From Clostridia bacterium (GTDB taxonomy: Bacteria > Bacillota > Clostridia > Christensenellales > Aristaeellaceae): a DNA stretch of 52,750 nucleotides. A program made the translations under genes and the position numbers. Under the pieces are notes generated by a model. It saw nothing but the letters and a program-made list of their open reading frames with translations, searched no databases and had not been told where the DNA came from. Every line of letters begins with the position of its first letter. Within the stretch, counting starts at the first letter, position 1. The stretch is from positions 1 through 52,750 of the forward strand of contig JAFYDF010000093.1 in assembly GCA_017544935.1 (NCBI GenBank), written 5' to 3'. Positions 44,733 to 52,750 of this stretch are shown here, in pieces.

Positions 44733-45803
44733 TCACAACATCATGTCCAGCAGTACAAGAGCCGTCATCGCTTCAGCTATAGGCACTGCGCGCGTTGCTA
44801 CACATGCATCATGCCTGCCGCTGATGCGTAGTTCAACTTCTTTCATACTCTTCATGTCCACACTGCGCTGTGCCTGCCCGATAGACGGCGTAGGTTTAAA
44901 GCCAACGCGCACAATCAGCGGCAATCCCGTTGTCATTCCGCCAAGAATCCCACCGGCATTATTGCTCAGAGGCGTAATACCAGCCCCTCTTATTCCATAA
45001 GGGTCATTATGCTGGGAGCCGTTCATATGCGCAGCGCCAAAGCCACATCCAAATTCGACACCGCGCACGGCGGGAATGGCAAACAGCGCCGCTGACAGCC
45101 GGCTTTCAACTCCTTCGAATAGTGGTCCGCCCAACCCCACCGGAAGCCCGGTCACTGCACATTCAACGATACCACCAACTGAATCCTGTGCTTCTAGGGC
45201 AGCAGCAATTTGTTGCTGCATTTCTTTTCCTTTTTCAGCATCAAGCACAGGAAAACCATTTGTAAGAATGCGTTCGAACTGTTCTCTCCCAACTGTCATT
45301 GCATCGAATGCTTCATCGTCCACAGGCCCAACAGCAGCCAGATGCGCACCGACATACACTCCTTGAGCCGCCAGTATCTGCAGGGCAATCCCACCCGCAG
45401 CGCATAGTGGAGCTGTCATCCGTGCTGAAAATTGTCCTCCGCCACGCCCGTCCCAGTCATCTCCGTACTTGATCCGTGCGGGATAATCAGCATGCGAAGG
45501 CCGCGGGATGTTACGAATAGCTTCATAATCCGCGCTGCGTACGTCTTTGTTCCGGATACTCAGGTGTATTGGCGCACCGCACGTCACACCATTGTTCAGA
45601 CCGCTAATGAATTCGACCTCGTCTGCTTCCTGGCGGGTGCTTGTCAATGCCATTCTGCCTGGCGCACGCCGAGCCATCAGAGCTGCCAATTGTTCCATGT
45701 CAATGTGGATACCTGCTGGCAGTCCTTCAATCAGTGCGCCGACAGCGGGAGCGTGCGAACTGCCAAGCACTGTCACCTGAAGCTTCTCCCCATTATACTT
45801 CAC
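44733..45803 (-). CDS. aroC: Chorismate synthase
   Basis: A 356-aa FMN-dependent enzyme (EPSP to chorismate). LQVTVLGSSHAPAVGALIEG opens the fold; RPSHADYPARIKYGDDWDGR and GGGQFSARMTAPLCAAGGIA carry the FMN and substrate residues; the C-terminus has GCGFGAAHMNGSQHND, SNNAGGILGGMTTGLPLIVR and VGFKPTPSI. The start is GTG at 45803 with GGAGG; it overlaps aroB by 11 nt. EPSP synthase is not in the window. Confidence 0.97.
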   Translation of the reverse strand: MKYNGEKLQVTVLGSSHAPAVGALIEGLPAGIHIDMEQLAALMARRAPGRMALTSTRQEADEVEFISGLNNGVTCGAPIHLSIRNKDVRSADYEAIRNIPRPSHADYPARIKYGDDWDGRGGGQFSARMTAPLCAAGGIALQILAAQGVYVGAHLAAVGPVDDEAFDAMTVGREQFERILTNGFPVLDAEKGKEMQQQIAAALEAQDSVGGIVECAVTGLPVGLGGPLFEGVESRLSAALFAIPAVRGVEFGCGFGAAHMNGSQHNDPYGIRGAGITPLSNNAGGILGGMTTGLPLIVRVGFKPTPSIGQAQRSVDMKSMKEVELRISGRHDACVATRAVPIAEAMTALVLLDMML

Positions 45804-46881
45804 GTATCTTATCCTCCGAGCAGGCAGTCACGTTTTCATCACAGCACGCAATAAACCCTTCCAGTTCTCTGGTCGGCATAGAAAAGAGTTCACACCGTCC
45901 CCGTGCCGACGGTATCACCACTGTAATCATATCACCGTTACGCTTTTTATCACGCAATGCGATTCTCGCAATCTCTGCTGCCCGAAAACGTGTATTCACT
46001 GGTAAATGATTCATTTTCAGCAACAGTCTGAGTTCTTCATACACGCTGGCAGGGCACAGTCCATGCTTTACAGCTGCAAATGCAGCAATCAGCATGCCCA
46101 CTGCAACGCCCTCTCCATGATAAATCGTAAAATCATTCAACCGTTCCAAGGCATGTCCAAATGTATGCCCGAAGTTCAGCAGCCGACGCTGTCCGCGGTC
46201 GTGTTCGTCATGCTCCACAATTGCCGCTTTCATGCGGATGCAAGCCGCAATCAGCATCTCTGGCCGTTCTCCATTCCGTATGCTGTCCAATAGCTTCGTA
46301 CTGCCAACAGCTCCATATTTAACGATCTCCGCCATGCCTTCATTCAGGAGCGGCAAAGGCAGTGTTTTAAGGACTTCCGGATCACACAGGACCAGACGTG
46401 GCTGGTGAAACGCGCCTAGCAGATTCTTTTCGCCTGCAGCGTTCACTGCTGTTTTTCCGCCTGCGGCAGCATCAGCCATAGCCAACAGCGTTGTGGGCAG
46501 CTGGATCCAATCAATACCGCGCATGTACAGCGCTGCCGCCAGGCCTGTTATATCCCCAGTTACGCCTCCACCCAGTGCTGCAAATAGGCTGTCATGTCCC
46601 AGATCGGCTTTCGCTGCAGCTGTTATCAGTTGCTCGACCGTTGCAAGCGTTTTGCCCTTTTCGCCGCCATGTAACAGGCATAACGACGTTTCAAAACCAT
46701 TGCGCTCGAACGCATCCTGTACCGTATTCAAATACTGCGGTGCGATCTTCCCATCACAGACGATCATTACACGCCGTCCTTCGACTACGCGTGCCGTTAC
46801 TTCTCCAGCATGCCCCAGCAAGCCATTCTCCAGCAGCACCTCATAAGGTACACTGGTATTGATTACGATTTTTTCCATCAT
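45793..46881 (-). CDS. aroB: 3-dehydroquinate synthase
   Basis: A 362-aa NAD- and metal-dependent enzyme (DAHP to 3-dehydroquinate). Contains LHGGEKGKTLATVEQLITAA, GGGVTGDITGLAAALYMRGI, QLPTTLLAMADAAAGGKTAV, EGMAEIVKYG and the metal ligands Glu and His in LNFGHTFGHALE and YHGEGVAVGM. The common DSSVGGKT is DAAAGGKT here. No good ribosome-binding site precedes the start; ATG 46881 lies 4 nt after the M20 stop, implying coupling. About 35 C-terminal residues extend the usual fold. Confidence 0.96.
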   Translation of the reverse strand: MMEKIVINTSVPYEVLLENGLLGHAGEVTARVVEGRRVMIVCDGKIAPQYLNTVQDAFERNGFETSLCLLHGGEKGKTLATVEQLITAAAKADLGHDSLFAALGGGVTGDITGLAAALYMRGIDWIQLPTTLLAMADAAAGGKTAVNAAGEKNLLGAFHQPRLVLCDPEVLKTLPLPLLNEGMAEIVKYGAVGSTKLLDSIRNGERPEMLIAACIRMKAAIVEHDEHDRGQRRLLNFGHTFGHALERLNDFTIYHGEGVAVGMLIAAFAAVKHGLCPASVYEELRLLLKMNHLPVNTRFRAAEIARIALRDKKRNGDMITVVIPSARGRCELFSMPTRELEGFIACCDENVTACSEDKIREV

Positions 46882-46885
46882 TATT

Positions 46886-48235
46886 TCAGTAATACAATTT
46901 CGCGCCGTCTTCCAGATAAGTCACACCGTCAATATCAGCTGTCTGCCTGTCAAGCGCTTTCAGGTACGTCTTGATATCGGGATAAAGCGTATGCTTTTCA
47001 GCAATTATACGCCGTGCAGACACTGCATTGTCGCACAGCAACGCTTCGCATGTGCAAAGCTGGAACTGAGCTGCAAGCGTTAATGCAGAATGCTTATCTT
47101 CAACATAACAGTCATCCCCATGTCCGTGCCCGTGCATGCCCGAACCATGCGGATGCAGTGCTGGCATCACACAGGAAAGATTACCCATATCGGTACAGCC
47201 AGTCCCCCACTCCTTGCTTTCCTTTACATTCTCCGCCCCAACCAGGGAAGTCATGACTTCCTTGACTGTATCATATAAATTGGCATCATTATATACGGGG
47301 CTGTAACCCGGACGGTCACTGATATGAACCTGTGCGCCCAGTGCTGCAGCGGCACCTGCAAAGGCGCGATTGACACGGCGGTTGGCATCCTCCATCGCTT
47401 CCACGCTTGCGCCACGGATATAGCTTTCCATTGTGATCAGATCAGGGATATTGTTCACCGTGCCGCGCTTGCCTGTAATGATTGGGTGTACACGGATATG
47501 GTCCTCATCATGGAATGTCTCACGCAGTGCATTGACTGCTGCCAATGCTGTTTCTGCCGCATACAAAGCATTAATTGCATTATATGGTGTGGCCGCATGC
47601 GAAGTCTTGCCGGTAATCGCGATACGTTTGCAGATACAGCCGTTCTGCCCGGGGCTCAACGTAAAGATGCCTTTCCCGCCGCCGGTATGCAGCATCAGGC
47701 TGATATCTACCCCGTCAAAGAAACCGCAACGCATCAACTCCACCTTGCCTCCGTAATATCCAATGATCCCTTTCTGACGGAGTTCTTCACGGTATTCCAG
47801 TTCCAGCAGTTCTTCCGCCGGTACAAACATAAGGCGGATACGGCCGCTCATTCCATCCAAGGCGCCTTCCTCTTTCAATGCCGCAGCAATGCCCATCAGT
47901 GCAGCGCATTGTGCATGATGGCAGCAAGCATGAACAGCGCCAGTTTCCGGATCGTGCGCCGGATGCGAAGTATTGACTATGGAGTCCAGTTCCGCCATAA
48001 CAGCTACAGTAGGTCCTGGACGACCCGTATCGATCTCGGTCATCAAGCCGGGAATATCACCAACCTCGGTAATGCGGTAACCCAACGCTTCCATCTGCTG
48101 CTTGACATAGGCATGTGTGCGCCATTCCTTATAACCAGTTTCAGGGTGTGCCCATATTTCTTTTTCAACTGCATCCATCAGATCAAAATGTTTATCTATC
48201 CATTTGCACAGGGCAATCCTGCGTTCTTCCTGCAT
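46886..48235 (-). CDS. M20 family metallopeptidase / amidohydrolase
   Basis: A 449-aa dizinc peptidase of the aminoacylase/AbgB-like M20D type. AELDSIVNTSHPAHDPETGA, then ACCHHAQ (C105, H106, H107 region), PAEELLELEYRE (E141/E142) and TGKTSHAATPYNAIN supply metal and dimerisation residues; a late MHGHGHGDD run holds the final His. Start 48235 has GAGGGGG. Likely cleaves an N-acyl amino acid or folate-like amide; substrate unknown. First gene of the aro operon, an unusual neighbour. Confidence 0.9.
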   Translation of the reverse strand: MQEERRIALCKWIDKHFDLMDAVEKEIWAHPETGYKEWRTHAYVKQQMEALGYRITEVGDIPGLMTEIDTGRPGPTVAVMAELDSIVNTSHPAHDPETGAVHACCHHAQCAALMGIAAALKEEGALDGMSGRIRLMFVPAEELLELEYREELRQKGIIGYYGGKVELMRCGFFDGVDISLMLHTGGGKGIFTLSPGQNGCICKRIAITGKTSHAATPYNAINALYAAETALAAVNALRETFHDEDHIRVHPIITGKRGTVNNIPDLITMESYIRGASVEAMEDANRRVNRAFAGAAAALGAQVHISDRPGYSPVYNDANLYDTVKEVMTSLVGAENVKESKEWGTGCTDMGNLSCVMPALHPHGSGMHGHGHGDDCYVEDKHSALTLAAQFQLCTCEALLCDNAVSARRIIAEKHTLYPDIKTYLKALDRQTADIDGVTYLEDGAKLYY

Positions 48236-48269
48236 GCTGTTTTCCCCCTCATCCATTGTAGATATTGCT

Positions 48270-48278
48270 ATTATAACA
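48270..48278 (-). promoter_or_regulatory. Probable extended -10 promoter of the M20-aro operon
   Basis: Minus strand TGTTATAAT (48270-48278). A TTGTCT lies 20 bp upstream of the -10, a long spacing, so the promoter probably relies on the extended -10. Confidence 0.5.
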
Positions 48279-48308
48279 TATTTCATTTTGGCTACAGACA
48301 ACTTATTT

Positions 48309-48356
48309 AAAAAAGCCTTTCCGAAAGCACGGCTCCCGGCCAAAGGCCGAAAGCCG
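48309..48356 (-). terminator. Two-hairpin terminator after the UPF0210 gene
   Basis: Minus strand: a larger nested stem CGGCTTTCGGCC-TTT-GGCCGGGAGCCG (48330-48356), then GCTTTC-GG-AAAGGC (48315-48328), then TTTTTT (48309-48314). 16 nt after the stop codon. Confidence 0.78.
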
Positions 48357-48372
48357 CATATACATATTCAGC

Positions 48373-49719
48373 CTAATTTCTCAACGCGTGCAGCGGAGCA
48401 GGAATGCGGCCGCCACGGGCAATGAAATCATCACACTTAAACTGATTGACCGGAATGACCGGCGCATGCCCAAGCAGGCCTCCGAACTCCACCGTATCCC
48501 CTGCCTTTTTGCCGATCGCAGGGATAATGCGTACCGCTGTAGTCTTGTTATTGACAACCCCGATAGCGGCTTCATCAGCAATGATTCCAGCAATCGTCGC
48601 TGCACTCGTATCACCAGGGATTGCAATCATATCCAGCCCCACGGAGCAGACGCATGTCATAGCCTCCAGCTTTTCCAGTGTCAGCGCACCAGCCTGTGCC
48701 GCTTCAATCATGCCGATATCCTCGCTGACCGGAATGAATGCACCGGAAAGTCCGCCCACATGATTAGATGCCATCACGCCGCCCTTCTTGACAGCGTCAT
48801 TCAATAAAGCCAGTGCTGCAGTCGTGCCGGGTGCGCCAGCCATCTCCACGCCCATTTCAGTCAGGATATGTGCCACGGAATCTCCGCGCGCAGGTGTAGG
48901 AGCCAGCGACAGGTCAACAATACCAAAGCGGACTGACAGCCGCTGCGCGGCCTCGCGGGCCACAAGCTGTCCCACTCGGGTGATCTTGAAAGCAGTACGT
49001 TTGACTGTCTCTGCAACTACATCAAAAGGCGCGCCGCGCACTGCCTCCAGTGCCGTCTTGACCACGCCGGGGCCAGAGACTCCCACATTCACTGCACACT
49101 CAGGTTCACCTGCGCCACAGAAAGCACCTGCCATGAAGGGATTGTCTTCCACAGCATTCGCAAAAACAACCAGTTTCGCACAGCCCAATCCGTCACGTTC
49201 ACAGGTCAGTTCTGCCGTCTCACGTACGATTTCACCCATGCGGCGTACAGCATCCATATTGATTCCCGCACGCGTAGAGGCCACGTTCACTGAGCTGCAG
49301 AGCCGTTCAGTCTCTGCCAATACTTCGGGAATAGAAGAAAGCAGACGTTCATCTGCAGCGGTAGCACCTTTCTGCATCAGCGCGGAATAACCGCCCAGAA
49401 AATTCACGCCCATTTCCAACGCAGCACGATCCAGCCATCGTGCAATCGGCCGCGGGTCACCCTGGCAGATCATGCTGACCGGGGTCACCGAAATGCGTTT
49501 GTTGACGATTGGAATACCCAGTTCACGCTCGATTTCTTCTCCCACCGGCACCAGTCGTGCAGCCAGACGGCAAATTTTGTCATACACACGCTGCCCGCAA
49601 CATTCAGCATCGGGATCGGCACAGTCCAGCAGATTGATACCCATCGTAATTGTACGGATATCAAAGTTCTCCTCCTGGATCATGCGCATCGTCTGCAGGA
49701 TCTCGCCTGTCTCGATCAT
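48373..49719 (-). CDS. UPF0210 (PFL-like) family protein
   Basis: A 448-aa protein with the UPF0210 signatures [104 protein letters not shown] and [20 protein letters not shown]. The fold resembles pyruvate formate-lyase barrels, but no glycyl radical motif is evident and the function is unproven. Starts 14 nt after the ACT-domain gene, a widely conserved pair. Confidence 0.93.
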   Translation of the reverse strand: MIETGEILQTMRMIQEENFDIRTITMGINLLDCADPDAECCGQRVYDKICRLAARLVPVGEEIERELGIPIVNKRISVTPVSMICQGDPRPIARWLDRAALEMGVNFLGGYSALMQKGATAADERLLSSIPEVLAETERLCSSVNVASTRAGINMDAVRRMGEIVRETAELTCERDGLGCAKLVVFANAVEDNPFMAGAFCGAGEPECAVNVGVSGPGVVKTALEAVRGAPFDVVAETVKRTAFKITRVGQLVAREAAQRLSVRFGIVDLSLAPTPARGDSVAHILTEMGVEMAGAPGTTAALALLNDAVKKGGVMASNHVGGLSGAFIPVSEDIGMIEAAQAGALTLEKLEAMTCVCSVGLDMIAIPGDTSAATIAGIIADEAAIGVVNNKTTAVRIIPAIGKKAGDTVEFGGLLGHAPVIPVNQFKCDDFIARGGRIPAPLHALRN

Positions 49720-49733
49720 GCCTTTACCCCCCT

Positions 49734-50006
49734 TCAGATACGGTGCATGGCGTCAAATATGTCCATGCGCTGCAGATGAATAGTCATGCGCAGCTGTGCA
49801 CGAATAGGATCGAAGGCTTCGTCGATCTCAGCAAAGGGACGCTGTGCCCCATCCAGGTCGACTACCATCATCATTGTGAAATAGCCATCCAAGATTGTCT
49901 GCGTGATATCAAGAATATTGATATTCATTTCGCTCAGTTTAGTTGCCACACAGGCTATAATACCGGTAGCATCCAGACCCGTAACCGAGATAAGTGCTTT
50001 TGTCAT
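49734..50006 (-). CDS. ACT-domain regulatory protein (UPF0237)
   Basis: A 90-aa protein consisting of one ACT domain plus a short tail: [20 protein letters not shown], then [23 protein letters not shown] domains bind amino acids or similar ligands; here it may sense a ligand for UPF0210. Start follows AAGGAGAGAGG. No confident promoter was found in the 109 nt upstream. Confidence 0.93.
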   Translation of the reverse strand: MTKALISVTGLDATGIIACVATKLSEMNINILDITQTILDGYFTMMMVVDLDGAQRPFAEIDEAFDPIRAQLRMTIHLQRMDIFDAMHRI

Positions 50007-50078
50007 TGTCCTCTCTCCTTAAAGAAAGTTAACAGAAATATATTCGCTGCAAGCCCTGCGCCTTCCTGCCGCAGCATG

Positions 50079-50102
50079 AAAAAAGCCCGCATGAAGCGGG
50101 CT
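50079..50102 (-). terminator. Terminator of the ABC transporter-GDPD operon
   Basis: Minus strand AGCCCGC-TTCAT-GCGGGCT (50084-50102) followed by TTTTT (50079-50083 region). Lies 13 nt after the GDPD stop. Confidence 0.88.
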
Positions 50103-50115
50103 GCCGGCAGGTGTG

Positions 50116-50880
50116 TCATGCACCACGCCGCTTAAGATATTCCCTCGGGTCGTCAGGCATTGGCAACGTAACGTTCAATGACATAGCCAAGTCAACCTGT
50201 TCCGGGGTATCAGCCGGTGTACAGACGATAGCGATACCATTCTCACGGTACAAATCAACATGCGCTTTATCCAGCATATCAATAGGGATGCAGATTCCCC
50301 ACATATACTGGAATGAGCCATTCGGGCCAGGCACATAGTTTACGCGCCATGGAAAATCATGCGGTGCGCTGACCGTTTTCTTGCCATATTTGGTAGCAAT
50401 ATGACGAACGATTTCGCAATCGATGCAATTATATATTGCGCGATCGTCCATCCCGGTTTCTTTCATGATGGGCATTACCCGTTCTACCGTGTCAAGAGTA
50501 CGGCTGTACACCTTGAAATCAATGTTAAGCAGAACTTCCGGATAGCCACGCATCATATCTAGAAACTGCTCAAGCGTTGGCAAATGCAATCCCTCAAAAG
50601 CCGCTCCGCGATGAATACCGAAATCAAGCTGCTTAAGCTCTTTCAGCGTATAATCCCCAACCAGGCCTTTTCCGGTAGAACAACGTTCCAGATGCTCATC
50701 ATGGGCAATTACCGGTACATTATCCTTGCTGAGATATACGTCCACCTCAATCAAATCCACTCCAAGTTTACAGGCTTCCTGTACTGCAAGCAGCGTATTC
50801 TCGGGATAATCACTGCTGAATCCCCGGTGTCCACCGATAAACAGGCCGTCGCAGGCCAGCAGTCGCTCCAGTTTTGTCAT
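50116..50880 (-). CDS. Glycerophosphodiester phosphodiesterase
   Basis: A 254-aa TIM-barrel enzyme that splits glycerophosphodiesters into glycerol-3-phosphate and an alcohol. Catalytic and metal residues are H18 (GHRGFSSDYPENT), E45 and D47 (LIEVDVYLS), and H60 (VIAHDEHLERCSTGKG). No signal peptide, so it acts in the cytosol on imported substrate. Starts 4 nt after the LplC-like permease, which suggests that its substrate may be what the transporter brings in (inference). Confidence 0.93.
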   Translation of the reverse strand: MTKLERLLACDGLFIGGHRGFSSDYPENTLLAVQEACKLGVDLIEVDVYLSKDNVPVIAHDEHLERCSTGKGLVGDYTLKELKQLDFGIHRGAAFEGLHLPTLEQFLDMMRGYPEVLLNIDFKVYSRTLDTVERVMPIMKETGMDDRAIYNCIDCEIVRHIATKYGKKTVSAPHDFPWRVNYVPGPNGSFQYMWGICIPIDMLDKAHVDLYRENGIAIVCTPADTPEQVDLAMSLNVTLPMPDDPREYLKRRGA

Positions 50881-50884
50881 ATCA

Positions 50885-51769
50885 TCAGCCTTTCACAGAA
50901 CCAACCATGGCACCCTTGACGAAGTATTTCTGAATAAACGGATATACCACAAGGATGGGGACCGTCGTTATAACGATGGACGCGCACTTCAGAGTGTTCG
51001 ATGTCGGCAGTACCTGCACGTCATCAACAGATACGCCGATATCCTCCAGGTTGCCGGATGCCGCAACGATAATGGAGCGCATAACGTTCTGTACCGGCTG
51101 CAGATTCTTATTTGTCAGATACATTACGCCAGGGAACCATGCGTTCCAGAAGGCGACGGCATAGAACATGGAAATGGTAGCGATCGATGGGAGGCTCAGC
51201 GGCAATACCACCTTAACGATGATCTGCAGCTGGTTCGCTCCATCCAGGAATGCCGCTTCCTCCAGTGCATCAGGGATCGCATAGAAGAAGTTGCGCATCA
51301 TCAGCATGTTCCATGTATTCAGAAGGTAAGGCAGCACCAGCGCCCAGCGTGTATCCAGCAGTCCGATCGTCTTGACCAGCAGGAAGTTCGGGATAATGCC
51401 GGCATTGAACAGCATGGTGAAAAAGATCATGGCCAGGATGCCATTACGTCCGCGCAGGTCCTTTTTGCTCAGCGGATATGCCGTACAGATCGTCATCAGC
51501 ATGCTCAGCCCGGTACCTACAAACGTTACAAACAGCGTATTGACATATCCGCTGTAGATACGGTCGGAATTGAACAGCATCTTATATGCCGTAAAATCCC
51601 AATCCTCCGGCCAGAGAATGAACTGTCCGCGCCGGGCCGTCTCAGCTGCGCTGACAAAAGAATTGATCACCACGCTGATCATCGGAACAACGATCATCAA
51701 CGCCAGCAGTCCCAGCAGGATAAAGGATACGATAATGAAAACTTTTTCAGCCCTGGTTATGTTTTTCAT
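50885..51769 (-). CDS. ABC transporter permease, LplC/YtcP-like
   Basis: A 294-aa permease with six membrane helices. The EAA loop is EEAAFLDGANQLQIIVKVVL with PLSLP. Family: CUT1-type carbohydrate or glycan permeases that pair with an LplB-like subunit and use a shared ATPase. The start was taken at ATG 51769, just after the upstream stop; an alternative ATG at 51781 overlaps the stop. No ATPase gene in the window. Confidence 0.93.
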   Translation of the reverse strand: MKNITRAEKVFIIVSFILLGLLALMIVVPMISVVINSFVSAAETARRGQFILWPEDWDFTAYKMLFNSDRIYSGYVNTLFVTFVGTGLSMLMTICTAYPLSKKDLRGRNGILAMIFFTMLFNAGIIPNFLLVKTIGLLDTRWALVLPYLLNTWNMLMMRNFFYAIPDALEEAAFLDGANQLQIIVKVVLPLSLPSIATISMFYAVAFWNAWFPGVMYLTNKNLQPVQNVMRSIIVAASGNLEDIGVSVDDVQVLPTSNTLKCASIVITTVPILVVYPFIQKYFVKGAMVGSVKG

Positions 51770-51774
51770 ATCGC

Positions 51775-52728
51775 TCACCATATTCCTTCCTGACCCATGG
51801 CTTTGGCTCCGAAGTTGGAACCCAGCACCAATACCAGGGATACGACGGACTTGAACACATTCACCGCAGTGGAGTATGAATAGTTCATGTTCGTCAATCC
51901 TTCACGGTATACATAGGTATCAATGATATCGCCGGTTTCATATACGGCGGAGGAATACAGGTTGAATGTCATCTCAAAGCCCGCGTTCATCAGCTCGCCG
52001 CAGCGCAGGATCAGCATCAGGCTGATGATGGGCGCAATGGCAGGCAATGTTACATGCCATATCTTATGATGCCAGTTGGCACCGTCTACAGTGGCCGCTT
52101 CATACAGGGACGGATCGATGCCCGTCATAGCAGCCAGATAAATAATACTGTTCCATCCAATCGTCTTCCACAGTTCAGTCAGCACCAATGTACCCTGGAA
52201 ATACTTATTGCTCCCCAGGAAGAAGATCGGCTGGCCGCCCAGCTTCATGATGATCAGGTTGATCAGACCACCATCAGTGGCAGTAATGGTACGCACAATA
52301 GATGCCACCACGACTGCAGACAGGAAATGCGGCAGGTAAGAGATCGTCTGTATACTCTTTTTATATCGTTTTCCAGGAATTGCATTCAGCAGGATCGCCA
52401 GAATGATGGATGCCGGGAAACAGACCACCAGCTTCTTCAGGCTGATGACCAGGCTGTTTCTGATCAGACGTTCGGCATAGATGGATTTAAAGAATCGGCG
52501 GAACCAATACCACCCAACCCATTTTGCCGTGAACATACCCTTGATGCCGGTAAACGGACCGTATTTTTCAAAGGCGATCACAATACCGAACATGGGCAGA
52601 TATTTGAAAACGATATACCACAATACACCCGGAATCAGCAGGATATACAGCCAGGTATACTTCTTAAGGGATTTTTTCCACGTCAGTTTCTGGTTGACAA
52701 CTGCCGTTTTCTTTGCGTGCGCTGCCAC
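51775..52728 (-). CDS. ABC transporter permease, LplB/YteP-like
   Basis: A 317-aa permease with six helices. Opens with a basic cytosolic tail (KKTAVVNQKLTWKKSLKKY) and YTWLYILLIPGVLWYIVFKY, the LplB signature PMFGIVIAFEKY follows, and the EAA loop is YEAATVDGANWHHKIWHVTL. The start is GTG at 52728 after AAAGGGGGG; the gene is complete. The solute-binding lipoprotein expected upstream is beyond the edge. Partner of the LplC-like gene. Confidence 0.93.
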   Translation of the reverse strand: MAAHAKKTAVVNQKLTWKKSLKKYTWLYILLIPGVLWYIVFKYLPMFGIVIAFEKYGPFTGIKGMFTAKWVGWYWFRRFFKSIYAERLIRNSLVISLKKLVVCFPASIILAILLNAIPGKRYKKSIQTISYLPHFLSAVVVASIVRTITATDGGLINLIIMKLGGQPIFFLGSNKYFQGTLVLTELWKTIGWNSIIYLAAMTGIDPSLYEAATVDGANWHHKIWHVTLPAIAPIISLMLILRCGELMNAGFEMTFNLYSSAVYETGDIIDTYVYREGLTNMNYSYSTAVNVFKSVVSLVLVLGSNFGAKAMGQEGIW

Positions 52729-52750
52729 GCTTTTCCCCCCTTTGAAAAAA

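Noticed and set aside
47324-48310. 328-aa open frame antisense to the M20 gene
   Set aside because: Shadow of the M20 coding sequence, no upstream ribosome-binding site.
50007-50078. Promoter for the ACT-domain gene
   Set aside because: TTGCAG and TAACTT occur, but the spacing is 15 bp and the -10 is poor.

Overview
The window reads as a chromosomal segment of a Gram-positive Bacillota bacterium, probably an uncultivated gut-type member of the Clostridia with a moderately high GC content. Several points support this. Shine-Dalgarno sites are strong (AGGAGG type), promoters are housekeeping-like and often have an extended -10, ribosomal proteins S14, L24 and L36 are the zinc-binding forms, and adenylate kinase has a Cys4 lid. 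A small KOW protein sits between map and infA. PcrA, MrfA/YprA, YycJ, YwiB, a FakA-type domain and 2x[4Fe-4S] ferredoxin are also present. The assignment is inferred from gene content, not from a database search. No rRNA, tRNA, CRISPR array, transposase or phage gene was seen.

Region 1 (1-13833, minus strand) is the S10-spc-alpha ribosomal protein supercluster, from rpsJ down to an rpsK cut by the window edge. It carries secY, adk, map, a KOW protein, infA and rpmJ in the classical order. It has a strong promoter with an A/T-rich upstream element, a leader of about 235 nt, a strong hairpin between secY and adk, and a 186-nt leader before rpsM. Region 2 (13995-18677, plus strand) holds a divergent lipoyl-less E2-like acyltransferase and the proteostasis set tig, clpP and clpX. 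Region 3 (18691-22605) has a solo FakA C-terminal-domain protein, a MATE exporter, a TIGR04076-like/zinc-ribbon fusion, and a VTC-domain plus DUF4956 pair.

Region 4 (22619-35802, minus strand) holds three transcription units: yycJ-CPBP-MBL followed by holA-rsmG; a ferredoxin; and the DNA repair operon pcrA-ligA-mrfA-HAD-SPOUT-polysaccharide deacetylase, whose genes overlap or are 1-3 nt apart. Region 5 (35839-38398, plus strand) is a four-gene overlapping operon: YwiB-like, an unrecognised 167-aa protein, an UlaG-like metallo-beta-lactamase and a patatin-like phospholipase. Region 6 (38400-42722) has a large secreted protein of unknown family, a divergent two-component system, and a MarR regulator with an unusual Pro/Met/His-rich insert. 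The MarR promoter is bracketed by two matching 14-bp palindromes.

Region 7 (42743-48278, minus strand) is a shikimate operon led by an M20 peptidase: M20, aroB, aroC, a trifunctional chorismate mutase-AroE-AroK fusion, and aroQ. DAHP synthase and EPSP synthase are not in the window. Region 8 (48309-52728, minus strand) has the UPF0237 ACT protein/UPF0210 pair and the distal end of a carbohydrate-type ABC transporter operon (LplB-like, LplC-like) that ends in a glycerophosphodiester phosphodiesterase and continues off the right edge. Non-ATG starts are common: TTG for infA and the KOW gene; GTG for rsmG, ligA, the HAD gene, aroC, the TIGR04076 fusion and the LplB-like permease.
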